In this document: one piece after another, positions 8,677 to 19,243 of the stretch
How positions within the stretch are numbered: position 1 is the first letter of the stretch
Layout of the letters: every line of letters begins with the position of its first letter
Assembly (NCBI GenBank): GCA_964412195.1
Contig: CAYPNP010000025.1
Coordinates: 9,848-73,847, forward strand
Direction of reading: 5' to 3'
DNA length: 64,000 bases
DNA from: CAYPNP01 sp964412195
GTDB lineage: Bacteria; Acidobacteriota; JAAYUB01
Translations under genes and position numbers: made by a program
Notes under the pieces: model-generated
What the model was told of the DNA's origin: nothing
Database searches by the model: none
What the model saw: only the letters and a program-made list of their open reading frames with translations

Positions 8677-8768
8677 GACGACCGGCCAGCCCTCGGCTCC
8701 AGGCATGGAAATCAGCGGAATGCTCGCTCCAGGCAGGTGGGGCATCGTCCATCTCAGGCGCTTCCTGT

Positions 8769-8797
8769 TTGTACGGCCGCGACGCTTGAGGTATCAT
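8769..8797 (+). promoter_or_regulatory. Possible sigma70-type promoter for the DUF4136 gene
   Basis: TTGTAC (8769-8774), a 17-base spacer and TATCAT (8792-8797) lie about 100 bases before the start codon. The -10 is good and the -35 weak. Confidence 0.35.
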
Positions 8798-8896
8798 GGG
8801 CGCGGCGGCGGGCGGACCGCATCTGCCGAGAGATCTCCCGCCGCCACGCGGGCCCAATCCCGCCAGACTGCCATCCCGTCCCCCCGGAGGAGTGAC

Positions 8897-9421
8897 ATGA
8901 AGAAGCTGCTCATGGCCGGCACACTGACGTTGCTCATGCTCGCCGCGGCCGTCCAGGCCCAGAAAGTCAAGGTGAACTACGACAAGAAGGCGGACTTCAC
9001 CCGGTACAAGACCTACAGCTGGGACGTGGGCATGCCGGCCATCCAGCCCGAGGTCGACAAGTATATCCAGGCGGCCATCGACGTGATCCTGGCCGACCGG
9101 GGATGGAAGCTGGTGCAGGAGCATCCCGATGCCCGGGTAGTGTATTACGTGTCCCAGAACGCCAGCACCCAGGTCGTCACCGATTCCTACGGGTACGGGG
9201 CGGGGGACTGGTACTGGCGCGGCATGCCCGGCGCGGCCACCCCGTCCTACGACACCTACCGGAAGGGCACGGTGGTTGTAGACATCGTGGACACGCAGTC
9301 CAAGCAGATGGTCTGGCGGGGGTCGGCGACCGAGACCATCGTCCAGGACCGGGACGAGATGATCAAGCGGTTCCAGAAGATGATGGACAAAATGTGGAAG
9401 AATTTCCCGCCCAAGAAGTAG
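8897..9421 (+). CDS. DUF4136-type secreted protein
   Basis: A 174-residue exported protein. MKKLLMAGTLTLLMLAAAV is a Sec signal peptide with a likely cut after VQA (residue 21). The mature part opens with the DUF4136 hallmark VNYDKKADFTRYKTYSWD, and holds VVDIVDTQSKQMVWRGSA. The ATG at 8897 follows GGAGGAGTGAC; the frame is open earlier, but that stretch has no protein-like character. There is no lipobox Cys, so it is probably periplasmic. DUF4136 proteins have no firmly known role and are often envelope-associated. Confidence 0.85.
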   Translation: MKKLLMAGTLTLLMLAAAVQAQKVKVNYDKKADFTRYKTYSWDVGMPAIQPEVDKYIQAAIDVILADRGWKLVQEHPDARVVYYVSQNASTQVVTDSYGYGAGDWYWRGMPGAATPSYDTYRKGTVVVDIVDTQSKQMVWRGSATETIVQDRDEMIKRFQKMMDKMWKNFPPKK

Positions 9422-9508
9422 TTCCCCTCCCCCCCCGGCCCCACCCGCCGCCGGCGAGCGGGGCCGGCCTGGCCGTCCGGTTTTGTTCCGGGGCCGCCCA
9501 CCCGCCTC

Positions 9509-9537
9509 TTGACCCGCACCCGCCTCTGTGGTTTGAT
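9509..9537 (+). promoter_or_regulatory. Possible promoter for the APC permease gene
   Basis: TTGACC (9509-9514), a 17-base spacer and TTTGAT (9532-9537) lie 90 bases before the start. The match is moderate. Confidence 0.3.
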
Positions 9538-9626
9538 ATTCGCACCATGATACCCGGCCGGTTGTAGGCCGCCGGCACGGACGCCGCCCGCGTGGCGATC
9601 CGCCCTTCCGGGAGATCGGAGGTGGG

Positions 9627-11660
9627 ATGGACAAGGCACCCCCGAAACCGCCGCCGTTTCCACCCGGCGAGGCCGAGGCGCCGCCGGGCAGCCCCGAGGA
9701 CTGGATCCCCTTCCGGCGCAGCATCCCCCCGCCGGAATCCCCCTTCCGGTCGGCCTTCGGCCGCTGGCTGGAGCGGGGCGCGCACCTCGATGAGGCCCAC
9801 TTGGAGCACGCTCCGGCGACACACCCCTGGTGGCGCGTCATCTGGCTGACCGGCGTCGACTACTTCTCCACCCTCGGCTACCAGCCCGGCATCGCCCTCC
9901 TGGCGGCCGGCGCGGTGGCGCCCCTGGCCACCGGCATCCTGGTGCTGGTGACCCTCCTCGGCGCGCTCCCCATCTACGCCCAGGTGGCGCGCCGCTCCTA
10001 TGCCGGCCAGGGCTCCATCGCCATGCTGGAGCACCTCCTGCCCGGCTGGTTCGGGAAGGCTCTGGTGCTGGTCCTGCTGGGCTTCGCCGCCACCGATTTC
10101 GTCATCACCATGACCCTGTCGGCCGCCGACGCGGCCAAGCACGCCATCGAGAACCCGTTCCTGCACCCCGTGCTCGGCGACGCCCAGGTCCTCCTCACCT
10201 TGACGCTGCTGGCGCTGCTGGCGGTCGTGTTCCTGGTCGGCTTCAAGGAGGCGATCGGTCTGGCCACGGCCATCTGTGTGCCCTACCTCCTGCTCAACGG
10301 CGTGGTACTGATCCGGGCCCTCATGGAAGTGTTCCACCACCCCACGGTGATCCCCAGCTGGCGGGCGGCTCTCTTCGCGCACGGCGACTGGACGATGGTG
10401 CTGGTGGCGGCCGGGCTGATCTTTCCCAAGCTGGCCCTCGGCCTGAGCGGCTTCGAAACCGGCGTGGCGGTCATGCCGCTGGTGCACGGCGGGCGCTGGG
10501 ACGAGCGCCGGCGCCGGCGCGGCGCCCCCGCCCCCCTGGGACGGATCCGCAACACGCGCAAGCTGCTCGTCACCGCGGCGCTGATCATGAGCGTCATGCT
10601 GATGGCGTCGAGTTTCGCCACCACCCTGCTCATCCCCGAGGCGGACTACCAGATCGGCGGCCCGGCCAGCGGCCGCGCCATCGCCTACCTGGCCCACAAG
10701 TACCTCGGGCACGGCTTCGGGACGGTCTACGATTTCTCCACCATCCTGATCCTGTGGATGGCGGGGGCTTCCGCCATGGCCGGCCTGCTGCACCTGGTGC
10801 CGCGCTACCTGCCCCGCTACGGCATGGCCCCGGTCTGGGCGTCCATGTCCCGGCCGCTGGTGCTGGTCCTCCTGGTGATCTGCATGATCGTCACCTGGGT
10901 CTTCCAGGCCAGCGTCGAGGCCCAGAGCGGCGCCTACGCCACCGGGGTGCTGGTCCTGATCCTGTCGGCGGCGTTCGCCGCCACGCTGGCGCTGTGGAAG
11001 GAGGGCCAGCGGGTGACCGGGCTGTACTGCGGGGCGCTCACCCTCGTGTTCGCCTACACCCTCGTGGACAACTGCATCGGCCGGCCCGACGGCCTGATCA
11101 TCGGCGGCATCTTCATCTTCCTGGTGCTGACGGTGAGCTCCATCAGCCGCTGGAGCCGGGCCACCGAGCTGCGGGTGCTCAAGGCCTACCACGTCGACCG
11201 GGAGTCGTACGACCTGGCGCCGGAGCTGCTCGATAAGCGGATCAACATGGTGCCGATCAAGGTCAACACCCCCGAAGCGCGGGCCGCCAAGGCCCGGGAG
11301 ATCCGGACCCACTACCAGGTGGAGGGACCGCTGCTGTTCATCCACGTGAACCTGATGGACAACCGCAGCGAGTTCCTCGAAACGCTGGAAGTGCAGATCC
11401 GCCGGGAGGGCGGCGACTACACCATGAACGTGTGGGGGGCCACGGCCATCGCCAACACCATCGCCTACCTCAGCGAGCTGGCCGACCCCATCGGCATCTT
11501 CCTCGGCCTGACCCGGCAGAACCTCATGCAGCAGGCGCTGCGTTTCATCCTGCTCGGCGAGGGCGAGACCGGCCTGATGGTTTACAAGATCTTGCTGCGC
11601 TACTGGGAGACCACCCGCGAGGAGGACGTCCGACCGTACATCTACTTGATGTCCGACTGA
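9627..11660 (+). CDS. APC-superfamily amino acid permease
   Basis: A 677-residue inner-membrane transporter. Residues 1-70 are Pro-rich and cytoplasmic; then comes GVDYFSTLGYQPGIALLAAG, the start of the APC transporter core, followed by about 12 hydrophobic segments to residue 520. The last 150 residues form a soluble domain, with HVDRESYDLAPELLDKR and a segment resembling a small regulatory fold. The family moves amino acids or related solutes with protons or sodium. The ATG at 9627 follows GGAGGTGGG. It is single, with a repeat island following it. Substrate unknown. Confidence 0.8.
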   Translation: MDKAPPKPPPFPPGEAEAPPGSPEDWIPFRRSIPPPESPFRSAFGRWLERGAHLDEAHLEHAPATHPWWRVIWLTGVDYFSTLGYQPGIALLAAGAVAPLATGILVLVTLLGALPIYAQVARRSYAGQGSIAMLEHLLPGWFGKALVLVLLGFAATDFVITMTLSAADAAKHAIENPFLHPVLGDAQVLLTLTLLALLAVVFLVGFKEAIGLATAICVPYLLLNGVVLIRALMEVFHHPTVIPSWRAALFAHGDWTMVLVAAGLIFPKLALGLSGFETGVAVMPLVHGGRWDERRRRRGAPAPLGRIRNTRKLLVTAALIMSVMLMASSFATTLLIPEADYQIGGPASGRAIAYLAHKYLGHGFGTVYDFSTILILWMAGASAMAGLLHLVPRYLPRYGMAPVWASMSRPLVLVLLVICMIVTWVFQASVEAQSGAYATGVLVLILSAAFAATLALWKEGQRVTGLYCGALTLVFAYTLVDNCIGRPDGLIIGGIFIFLVLTVSSISRWSRATELRVLKAYHVDRESYDLAPELLDKRINMVPIKVNTPEARAAKAREIRTHYQVEGPLLFIHVNLMDNRSEFLETLEVQIRREGGDYTMNVWGATAIANTIAYLSELADPIGIFLGLTRQNLMQQALRFILLGEGETGLMVYKILLRYWETTREEDVRPYIYLMSD

Positions 11661-11663
11661 GCG

Positions 11664-11938
11664 GGGAATTGTGAATTGGGATCCGCGGACATCGGACATC
11701 GGGGCTCGGGACTCGGGGCTCGGGAGAAATTGCGGATTGCGGGTTGCGGATTGCGGATTGGAAACCAAAGATTCTCTCTGTGTCCTCTGTGCCTTTGTGG
11801 TAAAGGATTCCGATTGCGGATTGGAATACCTTTCGTGTGGTTCGTGTGGTTCGTGGTTCTGATTGCGGATTGGGTTCGGTGTTCGATGTTCGGATTGAGG
11901 ATCGCTTGGCGGCCTTTGCGCCTTTGCGGTGAGATTCT
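11664..11938. repeat. Composite tandem-repeat island upstream of fumC
   Basis: In order: 8-mer GGACATCG, 7-mer CTCGGGA/CTCGGGG, 7-mer GCGGATT, CTCTGTG-type 9/10-mers, 9-mer TCGTGTGGT, GCGGATT again, 7-mer GTTCGAT, then CTTTGCG. All are in the orientation opposite to the copies found inside genes. It fills the whole 296-bp spacer. Confidence 0.9.
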
Positions 11939-11956
11939 TGAATGGAGGACCGAGGA

Positions 11957-13375
<1,419 letters not shown>

Positions 13376-13520
13376 GGGGTGAGGAGTGAGGAGTGAGGAG
13401 AAAAAGCCGGGATCCGATTGGTTATTGGTAATTATATATATGTTATTTGTTATATCAGAGTGGGCGCTTCTCGGATTGATATAACCAATAACTATTAATC
13501 AATAATCAATAACAAATTGG
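13376..13520. repeat. GTGAGGA heptamers followed by AT-rich inverted repeat
   Basis: A short run of GTGAGGA (13374-13400) is followed by about 100 bp in which TTGGTTATTGGTAATTATAT is partly mirrored by GATATAACCAATAACTATT. A diverged relative lies at 18200-18300. The region probably acts as the fumC terminator. Confidence 0.6.
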
Positions 13521-13552
13521 TTTTAGATTGGCTGAAGTTTCAGAAGGTGGTT

Positions 13553-15016
13553 ATGGACAAAATTTGGCCGGCCCGCCCCGTCATGTTCGAAATCAACACC
13601 TGGCCGTGGCTCCGGGAACTGGGACGCCGGCTCGACCGGCCGGTGGCGCTCGGCGACGTGCCCCCGTCCGAGTGGGACGCCGTCGCCGCCCTCGGCGTCG
13701 ACGCCGTCTGGCTGATGGGCGTGTGGGAGCGCAGCCCGGAGGGGCGGGACATCGCTCTCGCCAACGCCGGCTTCCAGGCGGAGTGGGACCGGGTCCTGCC
13801 CGGCTGGACCCCCGCCGACGTGGCCGGCTCCCCGTACTGCGTCCGGCGCTACGTGGTGGACGAGGCCCTGGGCGGCCCCGCCGGCCTGGCCGCTGCCCGG
13901 CAGGAGCTGGCGCGCCGCGGGCTGCGGCTGCTGCTGGACTTCGTGCCCAACCATGTCGCCCCCGACCACCCCTGGCTCGCCGAGTCCCCCGACTTCTTCG
14001 TGCGCGGGCATTACGGCGACCTGGTGCGGGACCCCCAAACCTACCTCAGCACCGAGCAGGGCATCGTGGCGCGGGGCCGCGACCCCTACTTCCCCGCCTG
14101 GCCGGACGTGCTGCAGCTGAACGCGTTCTCCGCCGGGCTCCGCGGGGCGGCGGCGCGGACGCTGCTGGACATCGGCGCGCAGTGCGACGGCGTCCGTTGC
14201 GACATGGCCATGCTCCTGCTGAACGACATCTTCGCCCGCACCTGGCCGGGCGCCGGGGACCGCCCGGCGACGGAGTACTGGACCGACGTGATCGGGGCCG
14301 TCCGGAAGGAGTTCCCGCGGATGCTGTTCGTCGCCGAGGCCTACTGGGACCTGGAGTGGGACCTGCAGCAGCTCGGCTTTGATTATTGCTACGACAAGCG
14401 CCTCTACGATCGGCTGCTCCACGAGGGCGCCGCGAGCGTGGGCGGGCACCTCGGCGCCGGGCTGGATTACCAGGACCGGCTGGTCCGCTTCCTCGAGAAC
14501 CACGACGAGCCCCGGGCGGCGGCCGAGTTCCCGCCGGGCCGCCTGCGGGCCGCGGCCGTGGCGGCGCTCACCCTGCCAGGGGCGCTGCTGCTGCACGAGG
14601 GGCAGCTGGAGGGGCGCCGGGTCAAGCTGCCGGTGTTCCTGGCGCGCCGGCCGGAGGAATCGCCCGACGGGGCCCTGCGCGCGTTTCATCTCCGGTTGCT
14701 GGCCGCGCGGCGGGAGCTGCGGGGCGGGGCGTGGCAGCTCTGCGAGCCGACCGGCTGGCCGGACAACCCGAGCTTCCGGAACCTGCTGGCCTGGGGCTGG
14801 CGGTCCGAGGAGTGGTTGCACCTCGTGGTCGTGAACCTGTCCGGACGGCCCGCCCAGGCCCGCGTCCGGCTGCCCTGGCCGGAGCTGGCCGGCGAGGAGT
14901 GGCAGCTGGAGGACCTCCTCGACGGGCAGGCGTACGGTCGGAGCGGCGCCGAGCTGCTGGATCCGGGTCTGTACGTCGACCTGCCGGCGTGGGGCTCCCA
15001 TCTCTTTCGAATTTGA
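13553..15016 (+). CDS. GH13 family glycoside hydrolase (alpha-amylase type)
   Basis: A 487-residue (beta/alpha)8-barrel enzyme acting on alpha-glucosidic bonds. Conserved region I is DFVPNHV, region II DGVRCDMAM with the nucleophile Asp, region III FVAEAYW with the acid Glu, and region IV FLENHDE. A C-terminal beta domain with VVVNLSGRPAQARV follows. No signal peptide is seen, so a cytoplasmic glycogen or maltodextrin role is likely. The ATG at 13553 has AAGGTGG seven bases upstream; the longer TTG start lacks this. Domain B is short, as in small intracellular amylases. Confidence 0.88.
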   Translation: MDKIWPARPVMFEINTWPWLRELGRRLDRPVALGDVPPSEWDAVAALGVDAVWLMGVWERSPEGRDIALANAGFQAEWDRVLPGWTPADVAGSPYCVRRYVVDEALGGPAGLAAARQELARRGLRLLLDFVPNHVAPDHPWLAESPDFFVRGHYGDLVRDPQTYLSTEQGIVARGRDPYFPAWPDVLQLNAFSAGLRGAAARTLLDIGAQCDGVRCDMAMLLLNDIFARTWPGAGDRPATEYWTDVIGAVRKEFPRMLFVAEAYWDLEWDLQQLGFDYCYDKRLYDRLLHEGAASVGGHLGAGLDYQDRLVRFLENHDEPRAAAEFPPGRLRAAAVAALTLPGALLLHEGQLEGRRVKLPVFLARRPEESPDGALRAFHLRLLAARRELRGGAWQLCEPTGWPDNPSFRNLLAWGWRSEEWLHLVVVNLSGRPAQARVRLPWPELAGEEWQLEDLLDGQAYGRSGAELLDPGLYVDLPAWGSHLFRI

Positions 15017-15032
15017 TCCCGGTGCGCGAGGG

Positions 15033-15173
15033 AAGGACGGGGAGACGGGGGGGACAGGGGGACGGGGAGAGGGCGAAACGGCGAATCGGCGAAGCGGCGA
15101 ATCGGCGACGGGGAGACAAGGAGACAGGGAGACGGGGAGACGGGGAGACGGGGAGACGGGGAGACGAGGAGAA
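15033..15173. repeat. GAGACGGG and GCGAATCG octamer arrays
   Basis: Downstream of the GH13 gene are blocks of GAGACGGG units, then GCGAAACG/GCGAATCG units, then five more GAGACGGG units. No gene lies in this stretch up to the transposase element. Confidence 0.9.
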
Positions 15174-15184
15174 TGAGCCCTTTC

Positions 15185-15932
15185 CAGCCCGGAGGGCGCC
15201 CTAAAGTAACCCCATGCGTGAGCATGGGGCCCGGCGCGCTGTGAAAGAATTTCTGGGTTTTTCTCACCCGAGCCCGCTTGGGGGCGGCATAAGACGCTCA
15301 CTCCGCTTCAACCCGCCATCAGGACTCGGGATCAAACGGGATCCCATGCCGCCGCAGGAGTTCCTCATATTCCTCCTGAAATGTCACTCGCCGGTGGTGC
15401 TCCGCCTGCCGGGCGATGGAGCGCCGGACCTTCTCCACCTGCGACGGACTGACGGCAAAGGCTCCATACCCCGCTTGCCACTGGAACAACCGCAACGCTC
15501 CGCCTTTCGTCTTACGCCAGCGGGAGCTGTTGGCCTTCACTCCCTCGATCAACCGCTCGATAGAGTGGCGGCGGGACAATCGGGCCAGGGCGTGGAGATG
15601 ATCGTCCACCGAATTAATGAGGAGGGCGGGACAGTCCAAGTTCTTCAGCACGGTGGCGATGTAAGCATGGAGTTCGGGACGGATGGAGTCGTGGAGGAAC
15701 GGCAGGCGGTTCTTTGTGCCGAAGACGAGGTGGAGCCAGACTGTGGCGAAGGAAGGGGACATGGCAACCTCCTGAGTGAGAATTTATCCTCTCAAACGGG
15801 GAGGTCGAGTTTTGTTCCGATTTTTTATGCCGCCCCCAAGCGGGCTCGGGGAAGGAAATCAGGAAATTCAACTTACTCTGCGCCGCACCCCATGCTCACG
15901 CATGGGATTATTTTAAAGCGTCCTCCGGGCTG
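15185..15932. mobile_element. Y1-transposase element with 108-bp imperfect inverted arms
   Basis: The left arm (15185-15292) and right arm (15825-15932) are inverted copies. Both carry the palindrome CCCATGCGTGAGCATGGG and the block CCCGAGCCCGCTTGGGGGCG. The arms enclose the transposase gene with no other cargo. The arrangement, hairpin-bearing ends around a Y1 transposase, matches REP sequences flanking a RAYT gene or an IS200-like unit. Confidence 0.8.
15319..15762 (-). CDS. IS200/RAYT-like Y1 transposase
   Basis: A 147-residue single-strand DNA transposase of the HUH class. It opens with the FATVWLHLVFGTKNR strand of the fold, has the metal-binding HLH (residues 55-57) in DDHLHAL, and has the likely catalytic Tyr99 in WQAGYGAFAVS. 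TnpA of IS200/IS605 and REP-associated transposases share this plan; the family nicks hairpin-bearing single strands. Length is normal and no frameshift is seen, so it may be active. The ATG at 15762 is preceded by GGAGGTTGCC. The hairpin arms on both sides are its probable substrate. Confidence 0.88.
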   Translation of the reverse strand: MSPSFATVWLHLVFGTKNRLPFLHDSIRPELHAYIATVLKNLDCPALLINSVDDHLHALARLSRRHSIERLIEGVKANSSRWRKTKGGALRLFQWQAGYGAFAVSPSQVEKVRRSIARQAEHHRRVTFQEEYEELLRRHGIPFDPES

Positions 15933-16219
15933 AAGCCTTCCTTTCAATCCACTCGTGGATGACGGTTGCGACACAGCTTCTGACGCTCCTGGGGCTGACT
16001 GTGTACCGCGGTGCGCTTGGCACGCTGATTGCAACTTCCATCCAGGTCACCCGGAAGACCTCCGTCCACTTCCATTCGGTGATCCCCGCCGATAAAGGGA
16101 TCTCCGGGTTTGGCCAAACGTTGTATATTGTTGTCGATTATGTCACGATATCATTTCGCGGCAGCTCCCCGGCGGAAAATGTCAATCATCCCGGGAGGCG
16201 CCGCACGGGGAGAACGGGT

Positions 16220-17407
16220 ATGAAGCGATCCCATCGAGTGTGCGTGACGGCGGCACTGGCGGTCCTGGCGGCGGCCGCCGCCCTGGCCGGGCCGCCGCAG
16301 CGGAACGGCCCCCTGCCGCCCCTGTTCCCGCCCAACAACTGGTGGAACCAGGACATCAGCGCGGCGCCGATGGACCCCCATTCCGCGGCGTTCATCACCT
16401 TCATCGGGCCGTCGAAGGGGATGCACCCCGACTTCGGCGGCGATGCCGGGGGCGACGAGATCTACGGCATGCCCTACATCGTGGTGGACGCGGACCAGCC
16501 GGAGCTGGCCGTGGAGTTCGAGTACTGGGACGAGAGCGACGGCGTCGATTACGACACGGGTCACGGCTTCCCGTTCTACCCCATCCCGGCCGAGGCCATC
16601 ACCCAGCCGCGCTGGATCGAGGGCGGCCCGCCGGGCAACGTCCACGTGGACGCCGACCGTCACATGTACATCGTGGACAAGGACAACCTCTGGCTCTACG
16701 AGCTGTACCACGTCTGGTGGGACGGCACCCGGTGGACCGCCGGCTCGGGCGCCTTTTTCGACCTGACGAAGAACCACCGCCGGCCCGAGGGCTGGACCTC
16801 CGCCGACGCCGCCGGACTGGCCATCCTGCCCGGGCTGGTGCGGTACGACGAGGTCTTCGGCGAGGGCGAGATCGAGCACGCCTTCCGGGTGACGCTGCGC
16901 GACTCCAACGGGCACGTCTGGCCGGCCTCCCACACTGCCGGGAGCAACTCCTCGGCTCTGCCCATGGGGGCGCGGCTGCGGTTGAAGGCCGGCACGGACA
17001 TCTCCGGCTTCGCCCCCGAGGTACAGAAGATCTTCCGGGCCATGAAGAAGTACGGCCTGATCATGGCCGACAACGGCAGCGACCTGTACGTGTCCGGCAC
17101 CTACGACCCGCGCTGGGACAACGACGTGCTGAACCCGGCCTTCGCCGCCATCCACGCGAGCGACTTCGAGGTGATCGCGCTCGGCTACAACCCCTGCGGG
17201 GACCTCGACGCCGACGGGGCCACGGACGCGGCCGACGCCGGCATCCTGGCCCAGTACCTGGCCGGCAACATCGGCCAGGGGGCGGCGCCGTTCTCCGCCC
17301 CCGCCGGCGGGGCCGACCTCAACGGCGACGGCGCGGCCACGGTGACGGACCTCACCGCGCTGGGCCATTATCTCGTGGGGAATATTCAAATTCTTCCGCT
17401 GGAGTGA
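16220..17407 (+). CDS. Secreted protein with C-terminal dockerin-like repeats
   Basis: A 395-residue exported protein. A Lys/Arg start and a long Ala/Leu stretch (VCVTAALAVLAAAAALAG) form the signal peptide. The middle 300 residues are rich in Trp and Asp and resemble uncharacterised secreted domains; I do not recognise an enzyme motif. The C-terminus holds two calcium-loop motifs, GDLDADGATDAADAG and ADLNGDGAATVTD, each followed by a helix with YLAGN or YLVGN, the dockerin type I plan. That suggests attachment to a partner or the cell surface. The frame is open from 15959, but the ATG at 16220 directly precedes the signal peptide. The 287 bp upstream hold no other gene. Confidence 0.75.
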   Translation: MKRSHRVCVTAALAVLAAAAALAGPPQRNGPLPPLFPPNNWWNQDISAAPMDPHSAAFITFIGPSKGMHPDFGGDAGGDEIYGMPYIVVDADQPELAVEFEYWDESDGVDYDTGHGFPFYPIPAEAITQPRWIEGGPPGNVHVDADRHMYIVDKDNLWLYELYHVWWDGTRWTAGSGAFFDLTKNHRRPEGWTSADAAGLAILPGLVRYDEVFGEGEIEHAFRVTLRDSNGHVWPASHTAGSNSSALPMGARLRLKAGTDISGFAPEVQKIFRAMKKYGLIMADNGSDLYVSGTYDPRWDNDVLNPAFAAIHASDFEVIALGYNPCGDLDADGATDAADAGILAQYLAGNIGQGAAPFSAPAGGADLNGDGAATVTDLTALGHYLVGNIQILPLE

Positions 17408-17430
17408 ACGTCCCTTCTCAGCCGGAAGAT

Positions 17431-17556
17431 CAATCCATTTGTCATTTGCCATTGGCCATTTGTCATTAGTCATTTTCAGAATCCGAAACCGAAAGGCGAA
17501 AGCGGTTTGGAAAATGAAAAATGACAAATGGCCAATGGCAAATGTCAAATGGATTG
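17431..17556. terminator. Long hairpin of ATTTGTC heptamers after the dockerin gene
   Basis: The 47 bases at 17431-17477 are repeated inverted at 17510-17556 with three mismatches, separated by 32 bases. Each arm is a run of 7-mers (ATTTGTC, ATTTGCC, ATTGGCC). It lies 24 bases after the stop codon, so it may terminate transcription from both sides. Confidence 0.6.
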
Positions 17557-17590
17557 CTCTGTGCCCTTTGTGTCTATATTTGTGAATGAT

Positions 17591-18142
17591 TTACAGCCCG
17601 TCGACTTGGGAACGGAAGCGCTCTGGGTCGGCGGAGAAGGCGGCCCGCCGCACGATGGCGTTCGGCCCCTCCGCCCGGTCCACCGCCAGCACGCCGTCCA
17701 GGTGGTCGATCTCGTGCTGCAGCAGCTCCGACTCCGCCGGGGAGAGCCGTTCCCGCGATTGCGTCAAGCCGTCCGGCCCCAGCCACCGCAACGAGATGGA
17801 CCGGTGCCGGCGCACCCGCACCAGCAGGTCGGGGAAGCACATGCAGTCGTCCCAGAGGGTGAAGGTCTCGGGGGAGCGCCAGGTGATTTCCGGATTCAGG
17901 GCCACCGGCGGCATGCCGGGCATGTGCAGCCCGATCATCCGCAGCGGGACGCCGATCTGCGGGGCGGCGATGCCGCGGCCGAAGCCGTGGCGGGCGCGGA
18001 ACGCTTCGAGGACCTCCGTCAGGCGCGCGGCGGCGGCCCGGATCGCGGGGTCCCCCGGCTCGGCCACCGGCGCGGACACCTGGCGCAGCCTGGGATCGCC
18101 CAGCGGCAGGACTGTCGGTTCATCGGGGCGGGTGTCACTCAT
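17591..18142 (-). CDS. def: Peptide deformylase
   Basis: A 183-residue metalloenzyme that removes formyl from N-terminal formyl-Met on new proteins. Motif I is GRGIAAPQIG (residues 55-64), and motif III is QHEIDHLDG (142-150) with both metal-binding His and the catalytic Glu. Motif II, normally EGCLS, reads DDCMC, keeping the metal-binding Cys100 but with changed neighbours. This places it in a divergent deformylase group, so activity on other N-termini cannot be excluded. The ATG at 18142 lies at the edge of a repeat island. No fmt gene follows, so it stands alone. Confidence 0.85.
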   Translation of the reverse strand: MSDTRPDEPTVLPLGDPRLRQVSAPVAEPGDPAIRAAAARLTEVLEAFRARHGFGRGIAAPQIGVPLRMIGLHMPGMPPVALNPEITWRSPETFTLWDDCMCFPDLLVRVRRHRSISLRWLGPDGLTQSRERLSPAESELLQHEIDHLDGVLAVDRAEGPNAIVRRAAFSADPERFRSQVDGL

Positions 18143-18660
18143 GGGATCCTCGGATATCGGACTTCGGACATCGGGTTTCGGATCATGGAAGCCAAAACCA
18201 ATTGGCTAATGATTATTGATTATATTCTATTTGATATATCCGGGAGGGACCGATTTAAATTCGAGTCGGTCGAAAATGCTCGGATATAACCAATATCCAA
18301 ATTCCTGTCCATGTCAAGCTCTCGGTGCTCGTGCTCGTCATCGTAATCGTACTCGTAATCGTACTTGTGCTCGTAATCGTAATCGGACTTCGGACTTCGG
18401 ATTTCGGCCCTGGGACCTGGAAACTGGGGCTGGATTAAAAATCCTGAACACGGATGAACACGGATCCGGTCGGATCAACGCGGATCAATCCTGCCTCCGG
18501 GTTGAAATCCGTGTGCATACGTTTCGATCCGGGGGAATCCGTGTCCAAGGGTCTCAGACCACCCCCGGTCCCCAGGTTTCAGGGCCGAGATCCGATTTCC
18601 GAAGTCCGAAGTCCGATTACGATTACGAGCACGAGCACGAGCACGAGCACGACCGGTCAC
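18143..18660. repeat. Composite island with mirrored hexamer arrays
   Basis: This 500-bp gene-free stretch holds GGACATCG/GGACTTCGG 8-mers, an AT-rich inverted element (18200-18300), then CTCGTAATCG-type 6-mers (18325-18385). A mirrored ACACGGAT block (18445-18545) follows, then the inverted hexamers GATTACGAGCACGAGCAC (18613-18652). The 6-mer arms at both ends could pair over about 300 bases. Confidence 0.85.
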
Positions 18661-18692
18661 CCGTCCCCCGCCTCCGGTCACCGGTCGATTTC

Positions 18693-18721
18693 TTGACATA
18701 CGCTCCCCTTTTGCCCATAAT
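18693..18721 (+). promoter_or_regulatory. Sigma70-type promoter for the TPR-like gene
   Basis: TTGACA (18693-18698), exactly 17 bases, then CATAAT (18716-18721), about 30 bases before the start codon. It begins about 30 bases after the repeat island ends. Confidence 0.75.
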
Positions 18722-18750
18722 AGGCGCTCTATTCTGCAAGGAGGCCCCCC

Positions 18751-19230
18751 ATGGCTGACATTGAAGCTCCCGATCTCAAGGAATACGAAGCCGCGATCAA
18801 GCTGATGAACCACAAGAAATACACGGAGGCCGCCGCCGCCTTTCAGGCGCTGAGCCGCAAGAAGGGCGTGGCCGCCCAGCTCGTGCAGGCCGCCGTCGTC
18901 CGCCACCACGCCTGCCAGACACGCCTGAACCCGCCGGCGCTGTCGCCGAAGGGGTTCCAGGAGTGCGTCGACGCCGCCACCTTCTGCCTCAACCGCGACG
19001 AGCTGGACCAGGCCGCGGCCTTCCTCGGCCAGGCCAAGCGGAGCAAGGGGGACCCGGGCCAGTTGCACTACCTCGAGGCGGTGCTGCTGTGCAAGCGGGG
19101 CGATGCCGCCAAGGCCGTGGACGCGCTCGGCCAGGCGCTGGCGGCCGACCCGTCCGCGAAGCACACCGCCCGGCACGACCCCGACTTCGAGCCGCTCCAC
19201 GCGCTGGAAGGCTTCAAGAAACTGCTCTGA
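18751..19230 (+). CDS. Small TPR-like protein
   Basis: A 159-residue soluble all-helical protein. Paired helices with A-x3-L/M...KY-x-EAAAAFQAL near residues 15-35, DQAAAFLGQAKRS, and AKAVDALGQALAADPSAK near residues 120-140 follow the tetratricopeptide pattern, which mediates protein-protein contact. No signal peptide or membrane segment. The ATG at 18751 follows AAGGAGGCCCCCC, a strong ribosome site, and a near-consensus promoter lies upstream. The partner is unknown. Confidence 0.7.
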   Translation: MADIEAPDLKEYEAAIKLMNHKKYTEAAAAFQALSRKKGVAAQLVQAAVVRHHACQTRLNPPALSPKGFQECVDAATFCLNRDELDQAAAFLGQAKRSKGDPGQLHYLEAVLLCKRGDAAKAVDALGQALAADPSAKHTARHDPDFEPLHALEGFKKLL

Positions 19231-19243
19231 AAATATCGGTTGG

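Noticed and set aside
15214..15933. Plus-strand frame across the transposase element
   Set aside because: It covers the hairpin arms and the complement of the HUH transposase; no protein features.
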